Of a stretch of 64,000 nt of DNA, positions 1-9,488 are shown piece by piece. The stretch comes from Agreia sp. COWG (lineage in GTDB: Bacteria; Actinomycetota; Actinomycetes; Actinomycetales; Microbacteriaceae), in NCBI RefSeq assembly GCF_904528075.1, contig NZ_LR882035.1, positions 2,666,001 through 2,730,000 on the forward strand. The letters run 5' to 3'. Below the pieces are notes generated by a model. That model saw only the letters and a program-made list of their open reading frames with translations. It did not search any database and had not been told where the DNA came from. A program made the position numbers and the translations under genes. Positions within the stretch are counted from its first letter, which is position 1. Each line of letters begins with the position of its first letter.

Positions 1-689
1 GCATGCGCCCGCTCGCCATCAGGCGCACGGGCCGGCGGGAGCCCCAGGTCGGCTACCGCTGGGCCTACGTCGACTCGCGCCCGGGATCGGAGGGCGTGCG
101 CTGGGGCTGGGTGGAGACCGCCGAGGAGCTGCTCGACGTTCCCCTCGACGGATCGACAGGCACGGTCTCGCACAAGCCCATCGTCGCCGTCTGCGCGCAC
201 GCGAAGCACGACCAGTGCTGCGCCGTGCGCGGTCGCCAGGTCGTGAAGACTCTCGCCGACGCGTTCCCCGACGAGACGTGGGAGTGCTCCCACCTCGGCG
301 GCGACCGGTTCGCCGGCACACTCGTGCTGCTGCCGCACGGCCTGTACTACGGCCGGGCAGACGGGGCGGATGCGGTCGGGCTCGTGACGCGCTACCTCGA
401 GGGCCGGGTCGACGAGCGTTTCTTCCGCGGCCGCAGCTCCCTTCCCAACGCCGTGCAGGCCGCCCAGCACCACGCGCGGGCCACCCTCGACGACGAGCGA
501 ATCGACATCCTGGGCCCGACCTCGGCTCACTTCGCCGACGGCGTCTGGAGGATCGAACTGGAGTACCCCGCGGCCAACATCAAGGTCATGCTGGCCGAGA
601 CTCTGTCGGAGCCGCTTCTGTCGACCTGCTCGGCAACCCGAACGGGCCGCAGCCGCGAATACCGCCTGCTCTCGGTCGAGATCCTCTGA
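1..689 (+). CDS. Sucrase/ferredoxin-like family protein, 5' end possibly outside window
   Basis: This is the C-terminal part of a sucrase/ferredoxin-like (Suc_Fer-like) protein with a thioredoxin-like ferredoxin fold. The family signature is visible: CAHAKHDQCCAVRGR near residue 63, then WECSHLGGDRFAG and LPHGLYYGR. The cysteines in these motifs are the expected [2Fe-2S] ligand candidates. The first ATG is at base 3, only 228 residues from the stop, whereas family members are usually near 300, so the true start probably lies before the window. It ends 75 bases before purF on the same strand. The substrate or electron partner is unknown. Confidence 0.8.
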   Translation, partial: MRPLAIRRTGRREPQVGYRWAYVDSRPGSEGVRWGWVETAEELLDVPLDGSTGTVSHKPIVAVCAHAKHDQCCAVRGRQVVKTLADAFPDETWECSHLGGDRFAGTLVLLPHGLYYGRADGADAVGLVTRYLEGRVDERFFRGRSSLPNAVQAAQHHARATLDDERIDILGPTSAHFADGVWRIELEYPAANIKVMLAETLSEPLLSTCSATRTGRSREYRLLSVEIL

Positions 690-763
690 GGGACCGACGC
701 CTCCGCCCCTCACGTACACTGGTGCACGGCCTATTTCTCTACAGCGTCTGGAGTCCGCCCGGT

Positions 764-2236
764 ATGTGCGGCATCGTCGGTATCGTCTCGTCCGGTCCGG
801 TCAATCAACAGGTGTACGACAGCCTGCTTCTTCTTCAGCACCGCGGACAGGACTCGACGGGCATCGCCACCGCCGACGACTCCACGTTCCACATCGTCAA
901 GGCCAAGGGCCAGGTGCGTGAGGCATTTCGCACCCGCGACATGCGATCGCTGCTGGGAAACGTCGGCCTCGGTCACGTGCGTTACGCCACGAAGGGTGTG
1001 GCGGGCAACGAGCAGGAGGCCCAGCCGTTCTACGTGAACGCTCCCTATGGCATCGTGCTCATCCACAACGGCAACCTCACGAACACGCGCGAGCTCAACC
1101 AGGAGCTCTTCCACATCGATCGCCGTCACCTGAACACGTCGAGCGACACGGAACTGCTGCTCAACGTGCTCGCAACCGAGCTCCAGTCGCAGGTCTCCGG
1201 GCTCGATCTCGAGCCCGACCAGGTGTTCGACGCCGTGGCAAACGTGCACGAGCGCATCGAGGGCTCTTACGCGGTGATCTCCATCATCGCCGGCCACGGG
1301 CTGCTCGCCTTCCGTGACCCGTTCGGCATCCGGCCCCTGGTTCTGGGCAAGCGCAGCGATGCCAACGCGCTCGCCGGTGTTCAGCGCGACGAGTGGATCG
1401 TGGCGAGCGAGTCCCTGGTGCTCGAAGCATCCGGTTACGAGGTCGTACGCGAGGTCGCGCCCGGCGAGGCCATCTTCATCACGCAGAACGGCGAGATGTA
1501 TTCCCGTCAGTGCGCGAAGAACCCCGTGCTCGTGCCGTGCTCCTTCGAGTACGTGTACCTGGCCCGCCCCGACAGCGTCATGAACGGCATCTCGGTCTAC
1601 GAGGCTCGGTTGCGGCTCGGAAACCGGCTGGCCTCGACCATCGCGGACCTCACCCCGATGGGCGACATCGATGTGGTCATGCCGATCCCGGATTCGTCGA
1701 GGCCCGCTGCCATGCAGGTCGCCCAGAAGCTGGGGGTGGAGTACCGCGAGGGCTTCTACAAGAACCGCTACGTGGGTCGCACCTTCATCATGCCCGGGCA
1801 GGCGGAGCGCAAGAAGAGCGTTCGGCAGAAACTCAACGCCATGTCGACAGAGTTCAAGGGAAAGAACATCTTGATCGTCGACGACTCGATCGTGCGCGGA
1901 ACGACCTCGAAAGAGATCGTCGAGATGGCCAGAGCGGCCGGGGCCAACAAGGTCACGTTCACCTCGGCCGCTCCCCCCGTGCGCTTTCCGCACGTCTACG
2001 GCATCAACATGCCCTCGCGCGAAGAGCTCATCGCCCATGGACGCAGCTTTCCCGAGATCGCCCGCGAGCTCGGGGCCGACCACCTGATCTACCAGGAGAT
2101 CTCCGATATGGAGAGCGCCATCCTCGAGGGCAGCTCGGTGGAGAACCTCGAGATGAGCTGCTTCACGGGCGAATACGTCACCGGAACGGTGACCCCGGAA
2201 TACCTGGCATTCATCGAGGCCACGCAGCACTCTTAG
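764..2236 (+). CDS. purF: Amidophosphoribosyltransferase PurF
   Basis: This 490-residue enzyme makes 5-phosphoribosylamine from PRPP and glutamine, the first committed step of purine synthesis. I place the start at the ATG giving MCGIVGIVS, which leaves Cys2 as the N-terminal nucleophile of the glutaminase domain once Met is removed. The same frame stays open for 183 codons upstream, but that stretch lies over the previous gene and is not PurF-like. The glutaminase domain (about 1-240) shows LLLLQHRGQDSTG. The phosphoribosyltransferase domain has the PRPP loop ILIVDDSIVRGTT. A GGAG lies about 10 bases before the ATG. No propeptide is present. A strong hairpin follows the stop. Confidence 0.97.
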   Translation: MCGIVGIVSSGPVNQQVYDSLLLLQHRGQDSTGIATADDSTFHIVKAKGQVREAFRTRDMRSLLGNVGLGHVRYATKGVAGNEQEAQPFYVNAPYGIVLIHNGNLTNTRELNQELFHIDRRHLNTSSDTELLLNVLATELQSQVSGLDLEPDQVFDAVANVHERIEGSYAVISIIAGHGLLAFRDPFGIRPLVLGKRSDANALAGVQRDEWIVASESLVLEASGYEVVREVAPGEAIFITQNGEMYSRQCAKNPVLVPCSFEYVYLARPDSVMNGISVYEARLRLGNRLASTIADLTPMGDIDVVMPIPDSSRPAAMQVAQKLGVEYREGFYKNRYVGRTFIMPGQAERKKSVRQKLNAMSTEFKGKNILIVDDSIVRGTTSKEIVEMARAAGANKVTFTSAAPPVRFPHVYGINMPSREELIAHGRSFPEIARELGADHLIYQEISDMESAILEGSSVENLEMSCFTGEYVTGTVTPEYLAFIEATQHS

Positions 2237-2295
2237 GGCACCTGCCCTAGCTCGGCAACGCACGAAGGGATCAGGGCCTGAGCCCTGATCCCTTC
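2233..2295. terminator. Bidirectional terminator hairpins between purF and htaA
   Basis: Two inverted repeats lie between convergent genes. The stronger has 14-base arms, GAAGGGATCAGGGC and GCCCTGATCCCTTC, at 2264-2295 around a CTGA loop. A shorter one (TTAGGGCA, two bases, TGCCCTAG) overlaps the purF stop codon. Neither is followed by a clear T-run, as is common in high-GC actinobacteria. The placement suits termination in both directions. Confidence 0.7.
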
Positions 2296-2310
2296 TGCTG
2301 GCGCTCGGTG

Positions 2311-5300
2311 CTAGACGAGCGCTCCGCGAGCGCGACGACGGGCGGTCATCACGATGCCTCCGGCGAGCATCAGAGCGAGAGCGATCCACAGCGCATCGAT
2401 CCCCGCACCCGTGCGGGCCAGCGCGGCCGCATCACTCGAGTCGCTGAATCCGTCGCAGGCGACGGATGCGCCGAGGGGCAGACTGAACGACACGGGGTCG
2501 AGGGATGCGCCGGGCTGGTAGAAGCCGCCGAACGCCTCGGCGCCGGCCGCCGTCAACGTGGCCGGCACATCCGACCAGCTGATCGTGCCGCCGGAAACGG
2601 CCCCCGTGGAAAGCGACAGGGTCGCGAGAGTCACCGTGGCGTCCACCCCTGGGCCGCTCAGAGCCTTGGAGGTGACGCGCGCGATCAGTGACGCCGATCC
2701 GGGCCCGTTCACCTGGATCGCGGGGTTCGCGACGGTGAGTTCGAGCTTGCCCGCGTGGCCGGTGAAGTTCACCGAGCCGCCATAGCCGATCCTGCCCAGG
2801 CTGTCGGCCCGATTGTAGGTGCCCGATCCGCCACCCCAGACGAATTCCGAGCCGCTGACTCCCACACCGTTCTGCGAGATGATGCCCTTCGCGATCGGGC
2901 CGGCGATGTAACTACGGAACGACTCCTTGACGCCCCAGCTCAGGGTCGCACCCGTGACCTCGGATGCCACACACAGCTGTGCTGCCGGCAACGCCGAGAC
3001 GGACTCGGCGACGACCGGAGCGGGCTCCACGACGACGGGCGTCGTTCCGGGGTTCCCTCCCGGCGTCTCGACGGGCACCTCGGCCGCCGCACCGAAGCTG
3101 AACGTCACGGGGTCGGCAGCCTGGCCGGCGTACTGCTCCCAGCCGGCGGAGAGCACGCTGGCGAAGGTGGCCGGGACAGCGGTCCAGTTGGACAGAGCGG
3201 CCACGGAAGACAGAGCCGCCACGCGAGACAGCCCGGAGGGGATGGTCAACGTCGCGAGGTCGATACGCGCGAGCGTGCTGATCCCGCCGGTCTCGGTCGT
3301 CGACGTCTCGGCCGAGAGCACGGCGCCCGTCGCGGTGAAGGTGACCCGCGGGTTCGCCAGGGCGAGGTCGAAGCCGTGCAGCGCACTCACGAAGCGCACC
3401 GTTCCGGCGTAGTCGATCGTTCCGAGGCCCGTGGCCGGGTCGTACGTTCCCGTGTCGGCCTGGCCGAACGTGTAGAGCCCGTCGGCGCCGATCGAGGCGC
3501 CACCCGTCGCGGTCGACGTCGCACCGAACATAGACAGGTAGGTGCGCCACGACTGCTTGAAACCCCAGACGAGGTCTCCCTCCTCGGTGGGGGTGGTGGG
3601 AACCGTCGGAACCTCGGGCACGACGGCCGTCCACGACAGGCCGATCGCCGAAGCAGGCTTGCGGGCCTGCGCGGCAGACTCGCTCGACGTGTAATAGAAC
3701 GACCGGATGCTCGCGGGCACCTCGATGACGAACTGGTTCGACCACGCGTTGGCGTAGGCCGTCTTCGGAGCCGCGGCCAGAACGGCCCACGTTCCGGGAG
3801 CCGTCGTACCGGCGAAGTCGGGAACGAGGGTGGCCGTGTTGGTCACCGTGAAGTCGGGGAACGTCTCACCTGAGAAGGTCGAGACCACGAGCCGCTTCGA
3901 GACGGGGTTCTCGAACGTCGTGACATCCGCACTCCAGGTGCCGGAGCCATCCGCCGCTACGGCCAGCGTGGGATCGGTGAGCGTGACCCACGCGTCGGCC
4001 ATGCCGGGGTAGGCCAGGGCCTTCATCGAGCCGGTGAACGTGACGATCGCGCAGTTCGCGTCGTACGACGCGACGCCGTTCGAGAGGGCGAACGTCTCAT
4101 CTGAGACCGCGATGTCGCCCGTGGCGGACTTGTTCCAGTCGCTCGCGTAGTCGGACCAGTTCCACGATGCCGTGACGCCCGCGAGCCGGGTGGCGGATGC
4201 GCCGGTGCGGCACGACGTCGGGGCGCTCACGTCGACGACGCCGTAGTTCGCGGTGGTCGCCTTCGTCGACGACGCGAACGCAGCGGAGTCTGCGGGCGTG
4301 AACGTGGCGTTGAACGTGTGCCCTCCCGAGACGAGGGCGGAGGTGGTCAGCGACGCGACACCCGCGGAGACGGGGGCGGAACCGAGCGATACGGGGGTGC
4401 TACCCGACGCCGTGTCGGTGAACTCGACGGTTCCCGAGGCGGATGTCGGGGTGACCGTCGCCGTCAGTGTCACGGGCGAGCCGAGTCGCACGGGCGCCGC
4501 GGGGGTGATGGCCACGGTGAGCGAGGTCGCCTCGGCGGGCGTGACGGGAGCGGCCGTGACCGTGTGCGGGAGAGGGGCAGACGTCGATCCGACGAAGGCG
4601 GTCGGATCGGTGGGAACGAACTCCGCGGTCAGGCTGTGGGCACCGACGGCGAGCGAGGCCGCCGAGGTGGACGCGCTGCCGCCGGAGACGACGACAGGCG
4701 AGCCGATCGCAGCGCCGCCGTCGAGAAACTGCACTGAGCCCTCGGCGGAGGGGGTGACCGTGGCCGTCAGTGAGACAGAACCGCCCTCGACCGACGTGCC
4801 CGCGGGTGATGCGGCCAGTGTGGTCGTCGTCGGCGATGCGACGACGACAGGGGCCTCTTCGAAGGGAAGCGAGAACGAGACCTTCTCGAGCGCCGTGCCG
4901 ACCGGGTAGCTCTGGAAGATGTCGACCCCACCCTGCGCCATGGTGGCCGAGACACCGCTGAACGAGGCGACGCCGCCGGCGGTCGAGACTGCGGCACCCG
5001 CCGTGCTGAGGGTGGCGACGATCGTCTGGCCGCTCGCCCCGGCCGAGTTCACGTAGTCGAAAGCCAGCGTGCCCGAGCCGTCGCCCGAGAGCTCGAGGCT
5101 CGGATTCGAGAGCGTGATGGCGACGCCGTGGCTCGGCACCGCCCACGAGATCGCTCCGCCGAAGCTGACGGACACCGCAGACGTGGCCTCATCGAACGAG
5201 CCGATGCCGGCGCTCGACCAGTGATAGGCAGGAGAGGTGGAAGCGCCATCCGATGCCGTCGCCGTTCCGCCGAAGGTGCTCACGTAGCTCTGCCACGACG

Positions 5301-5499
5301 ACTTGACACCCCAGTCGAGCGTCGCAGCGGACACGTCGCCCGTCGCGGCCTGCGCCGGAAGCGCCGCGCCGACGACCGCCAACCCGGCCACGAGCACCGC
5401 CGCCATGCCCTGCGCCACGTATCGGGCAACTCTGCCTCTGACAGGTCCGCCCCTCGCTGCCGTGCTCCTCAAATCGCCCCTGCTCGCTGTGTTCGACAC
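2311..5499 (-). CDS. htaA: Cell-wall-anchored HtaA-domain heme-binding protein
   Basis: This large surface protein (about 1,062 residues from the GTG chosen here) should capture heme for the divergent hmuTUV transporter. After a signal peptide ending near LPAQAA come an HtaA domain (WGVKSSWQSY), two Ig-like repeats, a divergent HtaA-like domain (WNWSDYASDW), and two more HtaA domains (WGFKQSWRTY and WGVKESFRSY). The three clear domains keep both a Tyr in the first motif and a later His (PSHGV, ALHGF, TGHAG), matching the heme ligands known in HtaA proteins. The divergent copy seems to lack the His. The C-terminus is a sorting signal: LARTG, a hydrophobic helix, then RRRARG. An ATG 42 bases upstream is possible, but the GTG has GAGAG nine bases before it. 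Confidence 0.9.
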   Translation of the reverse strand: MSNTASRGDLRSTAARGGPVRGRVARYVAQGMAAVLVAGLAVVGAALPAQAATGDVSAATLDWGVKSSWQSYVSTFGGTATASDGASTSPAYHWSSAGIGSFDEATSAVSVSFGGAISWAVPSHGVAITLSNPSLELSGDGSGTLAFDYVNSAGASGQTIVATLSTAGAAVSTAGGVASFSGVSATMAQGGVDIFQSYPVGTALEKVSFSLPFEEAPVVVASPTTTTLAASPAGTSVEGGSVSLTATVTPSAEGSVQFLDGGAAIGSPVVVSGGSASTSAASLAVGAHSLTAEFVPTDPTAFVGSTSAPLPHTVTAAPVTPAEATSLTVAITPAAPVRLGSPVTLTATVTPTSASGTVEFTDTASGSTPVSLGSAPVSAGVASLTTSALVSGGHTFNATFTPADSAAFASSTKATTANYGVVDVSAPTSCRTGASATRLAGVTASWNWSDYASDWNKSATGDIAVSDETFALSNGVASYDANCAIVTFTGSMKALAYPGMADAWVTLTDPTLAVAADGSGTWSADVTTFENPVSKRLVVSTFSGETFPDFTVTNTATLVPDFAGTTAPGTWAVLAAAPKTAYANAWSNQFVIEVPASIRSFYYTSSESAAQARKPASAIGLSWTAVVPEVPTVPTTPTEEGDLVWGFKQSWRTYLSMFGATSTATGGASIGADGLYTFGQADTGTYDPATGLGTIDYAGTVRFVSALHGFDLALANPRVTFTATGAVLSAETSTTETGGISTLARIDLATLTIPSGLSRVAALSSVAALSNWTAVPATFASVLSAGWEQYAGQAADPVTFSFGAAAEVPVETPGGNPGTTPVVVEPAPVVAESVSALPAAQLCVASEVTGATLSWGVKESFRSYIAGPIAKGIISQNGVGVSGSEFVWGGGSGTYNRADSLGRIGYGGSVNFTGHAGKLELTVANPAIQVNGPGSASLIARVTSKALSGPGVDATVTLATLSLSTGAVSGGTISWSDVPATLTAAGAEAFGGFYQPGASLDPVSFSLPLGASVACDGFSDSSDAAALARTGAGIDALWIALALMLAGGIVMTARRRARGALV

Positions 5500-5597
5500 G
5501 TGGTGTGACTCTCGCTTTCTCGGTGTGCTGTGATGCCGCACGGATCGCGCGACCGAATCGATGCGGTGGCATCGTTTGTTCGTGACAGTACACGAAT

Positions 5598-5616
5598 TTA
5601 GGTTAGCCTTACCAAA
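5598..5616. promoter_or_regulatory. DtxR/IdeR-type iron box
   Basis: The 19-mer TTAGGTTAGCCTTACCAAA matches the corynebacterial DtxR consensus TTAGGTTAGCCTAACCTAA at 17 of 19 positions. It lies between the divergent htaA and hmuT genes, about 40 bases before the hmuT start and about 100 before the htaA start. One site could therefore repress both units when iron is plentiful. The regulator itself is not in this window; the DtxR-family gene near 44 kb looks manganese-related. Confidence 0.85.
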
Positions 5617-5656
5617 CTAAGCCAATCCTTACTTCTCTCGCGATTCGAGTCCGACC

Positions 5657-6781
5657 GTGCCCCTCCGCCCTTCCTTCGTGCTGCTCGCGACGCTCGTCGT
5701 CGCCAGCCTGTCGCTCACCTCGTGCGCCTCGCCGTCGGCACCGCCGCCCGCATCGCAGGCAGCCGGATGCGACGGTGCAACCGCCCCCGTGCCGCTCGAC
5801 GAGCTCGTGCCCGTCGACGATCCCCGCACCTGGGATGGACCCTCCACGGCCTGCCTCGCCAGCGACACCGTCGTGGTGCCGAGCGAGCGGCCGAGCCCAC
5901 AACTGCCGGTCACGGTGACCGACAACCAGGGCTCGGAGGTCACCATCACCGACGCCAGCCGCATCCTCGCCCTCGACATGTCGGGCACGCTCGCGGCGAC
6001 CGTCTTCTCCCTGGGCCTCGGCGACAATGTGGTGGGCCGCGACACCTCGACCGGATTCGCCCAGGCCCTCGACCTCCCGGTGGTCACGCAGGGCGGCCAC
6101 CAGCTGAGCGCCGAAGCCATCCTCGCGCTCGCTCCGACGGTGGTGATCACCGACTCCTCGATCGGACCGTGGAACGTCATCCTGCAACTGCGTGACTCGG
6201 GGATCCCCGTCGTCGTCGTCACCCCTGAGCGCAGCATCGACAATGTCGACGACATCGTGTCGACGGTCGCTGCGGCGCTGGGAGTGCCGGAGGCGGGCGA
6301 CGCGGTGAACGCGACTCTCGACATCCGGCTGGCGAAGACCCACGCCGAGATCGCGGCCATCGCGCCCGCCGACGACGCCGACAAGCTGCGGGTGCTCTTT
6401 CTCTACGTGCGAGGCTCGGCCGGGGTGTACTACATCTTCGGCGAGGAATCGGGGGCGGACGACCTCATCACGGGCCTCGGCGCCGTCGATGTCGCGGCAG
6501 AGATCGGCCTCAAGGGAATGCGTCCCCTCACCGCCGAAGCACTCGTGCAGGCGGCACCCGACGCGATCCTCGTCATGACGAAGGGGCTCGAGTCCGTCGG
6601 GGGTGTCGACGGGCTCATCCACGCGGTGCCCGCCGTTGCAGAGACGCCCGCCGGGGCCCACCGGCGCATCGTCGACATGAGTGACTACGACATCTTGAGC
6701 TTCGGCCCGCGCACGCCCGACGTGCTCGAGGCTCTGGCCCGCGCCTTGTACGCACCCTCCCCCGCACAGCCCGCGTCATGA
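5657..6781 (+). CDS. hmuT: Heme ABC transporter substrate-binding lipoprotein HmuT
   Basis: This 374-residue lipoprotein starts at GTG. Its signal peptide ends in the lipobox LTSC at residues 20-23, so it should be tethered outside the membrane. From about residue 95 it has the type III periplasmic-binding fold of siderophore and heme binders (RILALDMSG, then GGHQLSAEAILALAPTVVI). His148 in the latter motif and Tyr258 or Tyr259 in SAGVYYIFGEES sit where His and Tyr heme ligands occur in corynebacterial HmuT; that assignment is inference. The gene overlaps the permease gene by ATGA and is the first gene of the operon downstream of the iron box. Confidence 0.9.
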   Translation: MPLRPSFVLLATLVVASLSLTSCASPSAPPPASQAAGCDGATAPVPLDELVPVDDPRTWDGPSTACLASDTVVVPSERPSPQLPVTVTDNQGSEVTITDASRILALDMSGTLAATVFSLGLGDNVVGRDTSTGFAQALDLPVVTQGGHQLSAEAILALAPTVVITDSSIGPWNVILQLRDSGIPVVVVTPERSIDNVDDIVSTVAAALGVPEAGDAVNATLDIRLAKTHAEIAAIAPADDADKLRVLFLYVRGSAGVYYIFGEESGADDLITGLGAVDVAAEIGLKGMRPLTAEALVQAAPDAILVMTKGLESVGGVDGLIHAVPAVAETPAGAHRRIVDMSDYDILSFGPRTPDVLEALARALYAPSPAQPAS

Positions 6782-7827
6782 CCGGCGGGCACCTGGCGCT
6801 TCGGCGCGCGCTGCTGTTCTCGGGGCTTGGGGTAGGCCTCGTCGTGATCATCATCGTGTCTGCGGGCACGGGGCAATTGCAGATCTCTCCCTTCGAGGTC
6901 GTCGGGTCCATCCTGCGCACGGTCGGCATCGACACGGGATCGCTGCCCTCCCACGCGAACGGCGAAAGCGCGCTGTGGAACATCCGCTTTCCCAGGATCG
7001 CGCTGTCGCTGCTCGTCGGCGCCGCCCTCTCGGCCTCGGGCCTGCTGATGCAGGCCGTGTTCGGCAACCCGCTCGCCGAGCCGGGCGTGATCGGCGTCTC
7101 GAGCGGCGCGGCCCTCGGCGCCGCCTCGACCATCGTGTTCGGCTGGACGTTCTTCGGCGAGTGGACCATCGCCATCCTCGCCTTCGGCTGCGGACTCGTG
7201 GCGACCCTGGTCGTGTACACGATGTCGCGGGCCAACGGAAAGACCGAGGTGGTGACGCTCGTGCTCACCGGCATCGCCGTCAACGCGTTCACCTCGGCCG
7301 GGCTCGCGTTCCTGCTGTTCTTCGGCGATGCACAGGCCAGGGAGCAGATCGTGTTCTGGCAGCTCGGCAGCCTCAACGGCGCCCTGTGGCGAGACGTGTG
7401 GGTCACGCTGCCCGTCGCCGCCGTCGGGATCGCCGTCGCGCTGCTCATCGCGCGTCGACTCGATCTGCTCTCGCTCGGCGAGCGCAGCGCACGACATCTC
7501 GGCGTGAACGTCGAGGCCCTGCGCATCGGCACCATCGTGCTGGTCGCCTTGCTCGTCGCCGTGGCTGTCGCGTTCACGGGCGTCATCTCGTTCGTGGGGC
7601 TCGTCGTTCCGCACCTCATGCGCATGATCATCGGGCCCACTCACCGCCCCCTGCTCGTAGCGAGCGTGCTCGGCGGGGCCCTGCTGCTGGCGATCGCCGA
7701 CCTCGTCGCCCGCACGGCCGTGCACTTCGCCGATCTGCCGATCGGCATGCTCACAGCGCTGGTGGGTGGGCCATTCTTCTTCTGGCTCCTGCGGCGCACC
7801 AGGCGAAAGTCGGGAGGCTGGGCATGA
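6778..7827 (+). CDS. hmuU: Heme ABC transporter permease HmuU (FecCD family)
   Basis: This 349-residue integral membrane protein of the FecCD/BtuC family would form the channel for heme passed from HmuT. Family motifs include RFPRIALSLLVGAALSASG, LMQAVFGNPLAEPGVIGVSSGAALG, and the late GLVVPHLMRMIIGP. The length and about ten hydrophobic segments are normal. It overlaps hmuT at the start and hmuV at the end by four bases each, implying coupled translation. Confidence 0.93.
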   Translation: MTGGHLALRRALLFSGLGVGLVVIIIVSAGTGQLQISPFEVVGSILRTVGIDTGSLPSHANGESALWNIRFPRIALSLLVGAALSASGLLMQAVFGNPLAEPGVIGVSSGAALGAASTIVFGWTFFGEWTIAILAFGCGLVATLVVYTMSRANGKTEVVTLVLTGIAVNAFTSAGLAFLLFFGDAQAREQIVFWQLGSLNGALWRDVWVTLPVAAVGIAVALLIARRLDLLSLGERSARHLGVNVEALRIGTIVLVALLVAVAVAFTGVISFVGLVVPHLMRMIIGPTHRPLLVASVLGGALLLAIADLVARTAVHFADLPIGMLTALVGGPFFFWLLRRTRRKSGGWA

Positions 7828-8642
7828 CCCGGCACGACATCCCCGCCGGCCTCGCCCGCGGGGAGAACGCCATCTCGGCTCGCGGCGTCACGGTGACCAT
7901 CGAGTCCACGGCCATCCTCGACGGTGTCGACCTCGATGTGCGCGCCGGCGAGGTGCATGCGCTCATCGGCCCGAACGGCGCCGGCAAGTCGACACTGCTC
8001 GCGGTCGTGGCCGGCGACATCCGGATGTCCGCCGGCACCGTCGAGATCGCCGGAACGAACCTCCACGACTGGAAGCTGAGGGACCTCGCGAGACGACGGG
8101 CCGTGCTGTTGCAACAGACGGGTGTGCTCTTTCCGTTCACCGTGCAACAGATCGTCGCCATGGGTCGCGAGCCCTGGCTCGGAACGGACCTCGACAGGGA
8201 TGACGACGAGGCGGTGAGCTGGGCGCTCGAACTCGCCGACGTGACGCGCTTCGCAAATCGGCAGACACCCTCGCTGTCGGGAGGCGAGCGCGCCCGCACC
8301 GCTCTGGCCCGCGTTCTCGCCCAGCGCACGGGGGTGCTCCTGCTCGACGAGCCGACGGCCGCGCTCGATATCGCCCACCAGGAGCACGTACTGCAACTCG
8401 CACGCCGACGCGCGCTCGGCGGAGACGCCGTGCTCGTGGTTCTCCACGACCTGTCCCTCGCGGCCGCCTACGCAGACAGGGTGACCCTGCTCGAGAACGG
8501 GCGGGTCGCGTGCGCCGGACACCCCGACGAGGTGCTCACCGCCGAGAGGCTGAGCGCCGTCTACGACCACCCCATCGACGTGCTGCGCCATCCGCAGACG
8601 GGGTCGGCCATCGTCGTGCCCGTGCGCCACCCCCTCCTGTAG
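7824..8642 (+). CDS. hmuV: Heme ABC transporter ATP-binding protein HmuV
   Basis: This 272-residue ATPase energises the HmuTU system. Walker A is GPNGAGKST (about residue 53), the Q-loop region has LLQQTG, the signature is LSGGERART, Walker B is VLLLDEPTAALD, and the switch His lies in VVLHDLSLA. All catalytic elements are intact. The ATG overlaps the hmuU stop. The frame remains open far upstream in the permease gene, but the ATP-binding domain begins only after this ATG. Heme is the likely substrate because of the HtaA gene and iron box, although the family also moves siderophores. Confidence 0.93.
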   Translation: MTRHDIPAGLARGENAISARGVTVTIESTAILDGVDLDVRAGEVHALIGPNGAGKSTLLAVVAGDIRMSAGTVEIAGTNLHDWKLRDLARRRAVLLQQTGVLFPFTVQQIVAMGREPWLGTDLDRDDDEAVSWALELADVTRFANRQTPSLSGGERARTALARVLAQRTGVLLLDEPTAALDIAHQEHVLQLARRRALGGDAVLVVLHDLSLAAAYADRVTLLENGRVACAGHPDEVLTAERLSAVYDHPIDVLRHPQTGSAIVVPVRHPLL

Positions 8643-8678
8643 CACCCCCCTCTCTCACAGATCGAAGGAACGCAGACC

Positions 8679-9488
8679 ATGACCATCCCGCTCTCTCGCA
8701 GCTTTCCCCGCCTCGCCGCCGCAGCAGCCGGCTTGGCACTTGCGGTCGCCGCGGCGCTCGCGCCCGCCGCTCCCGCATCGGCGGAGCCCCTGGTGAGCGT
8801 GACGGTCGAGGGCCAGCCGACCCTCGCGAACGTCGCATCCTCCACGCAGCCGACGGTCCTCTCCGTCTCTGGTTCGGGATTCCAGTCGATCGAGAACGGC
8901 TTCGGGGGAATCTACGTGCTGTTCGGCTGGGTCGACCCGGCCGGCTCCTGGCAGCCGAGCTCTGGCGGGGTCACCGCAACCTCGTACCGCTACGCCATGG
9001 ACGACGAGACGGCGCCGCAGGGCTACCAGCGATTCCTGGCTTTTCCCGGTAGCGCCACCACGGACGCGGCGGCGGGCGGCCTGGTGAACGCCGACGGAAG
9101 CTGGTCGACCACGATCACCACCGCAGGGCCCACCTTCACCAGCGTCGATCGCAACAACGTCGAAACCTCGGTCGACTGCCTGAGCGTGCAGTGCGGCATC
9201 ATCACGATCGGCGCCCACGGCGTCGTGAACCCCGCCAACGAGAGCTTCACCCCGGTGTCGTTCCGGGACCTGAGCGCGCCGGCCACGCCGACATCGACGG
9301 CCGCCCCCGCTCCCGCTGCGCTGATGAGCCCCCATGCCGAGCCGTCCACCGATCCCTCCGCTGATCCCTCCGCCGACCAGGATGCGACGACTCTCGTTCT
9401 GCCCATCGGGTTGGGGGCCGTCGGCCTGCTCGCGGCCGCGGTGGCCGCCGTCGTCATCGTGCGCCGAGCGCGGCGCACAGCTAGGTAG
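8679..9488 (+). CDS. Secreted, membrane-anchored surface protein of the heme locus
   Basis: This 269-residue protein has a signal peptide cleaved near PASAEP. An extracellular domain follows (SVSGSGFQSIENGFGGIYVLFGWVD), with a cysteine pair in VDCLSVQCGIITIGAHG that resembles neocarzinostatin-like folds. Next come a Ser/Thr/Pro/Asp-rich spacer and a terminal membrane helix ending in RRARRTAR. No LPxTG motif or HtaA domain is seen. It begins 36 bases after hmuV with GAAGGA before the ATG, so it is probably the last gene of the iron-controlled operon. An accessory role in heme handling is inferred only from position. Confidence 0.75.
   Translation: MTIPLSRSFPRLAAAAAGLALAVAAALAPAAPASAEPLVSVTVEGQPTLANVASSTQPTVLSVSGSGFQSIENGFGGIYVLFGWVDPAGSWQPSSGGVTATSYRYAMDDETAPQGYQRFLAFPGSATTDAAAGGLVNADGSWSTTITTAGPTFTSVDRNNVETSVDCLSVQCGIITIGAHGVVNPANESFTPVSFRDLSAPATPTSTAAPAPAALMSPHAEPSTDPSADPSADQDATTLVLPIGLGAVGLLAAAVAAVVIVRRARRTAR

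Noticed and set aside
731..2389. Long open frame of 552 codons opposite purF
   Set aside because: It is the mirror of purF in high-GC DNA, rich in Arg, His and Asp with no family motifs, while the plus strand holds a complete PurF.
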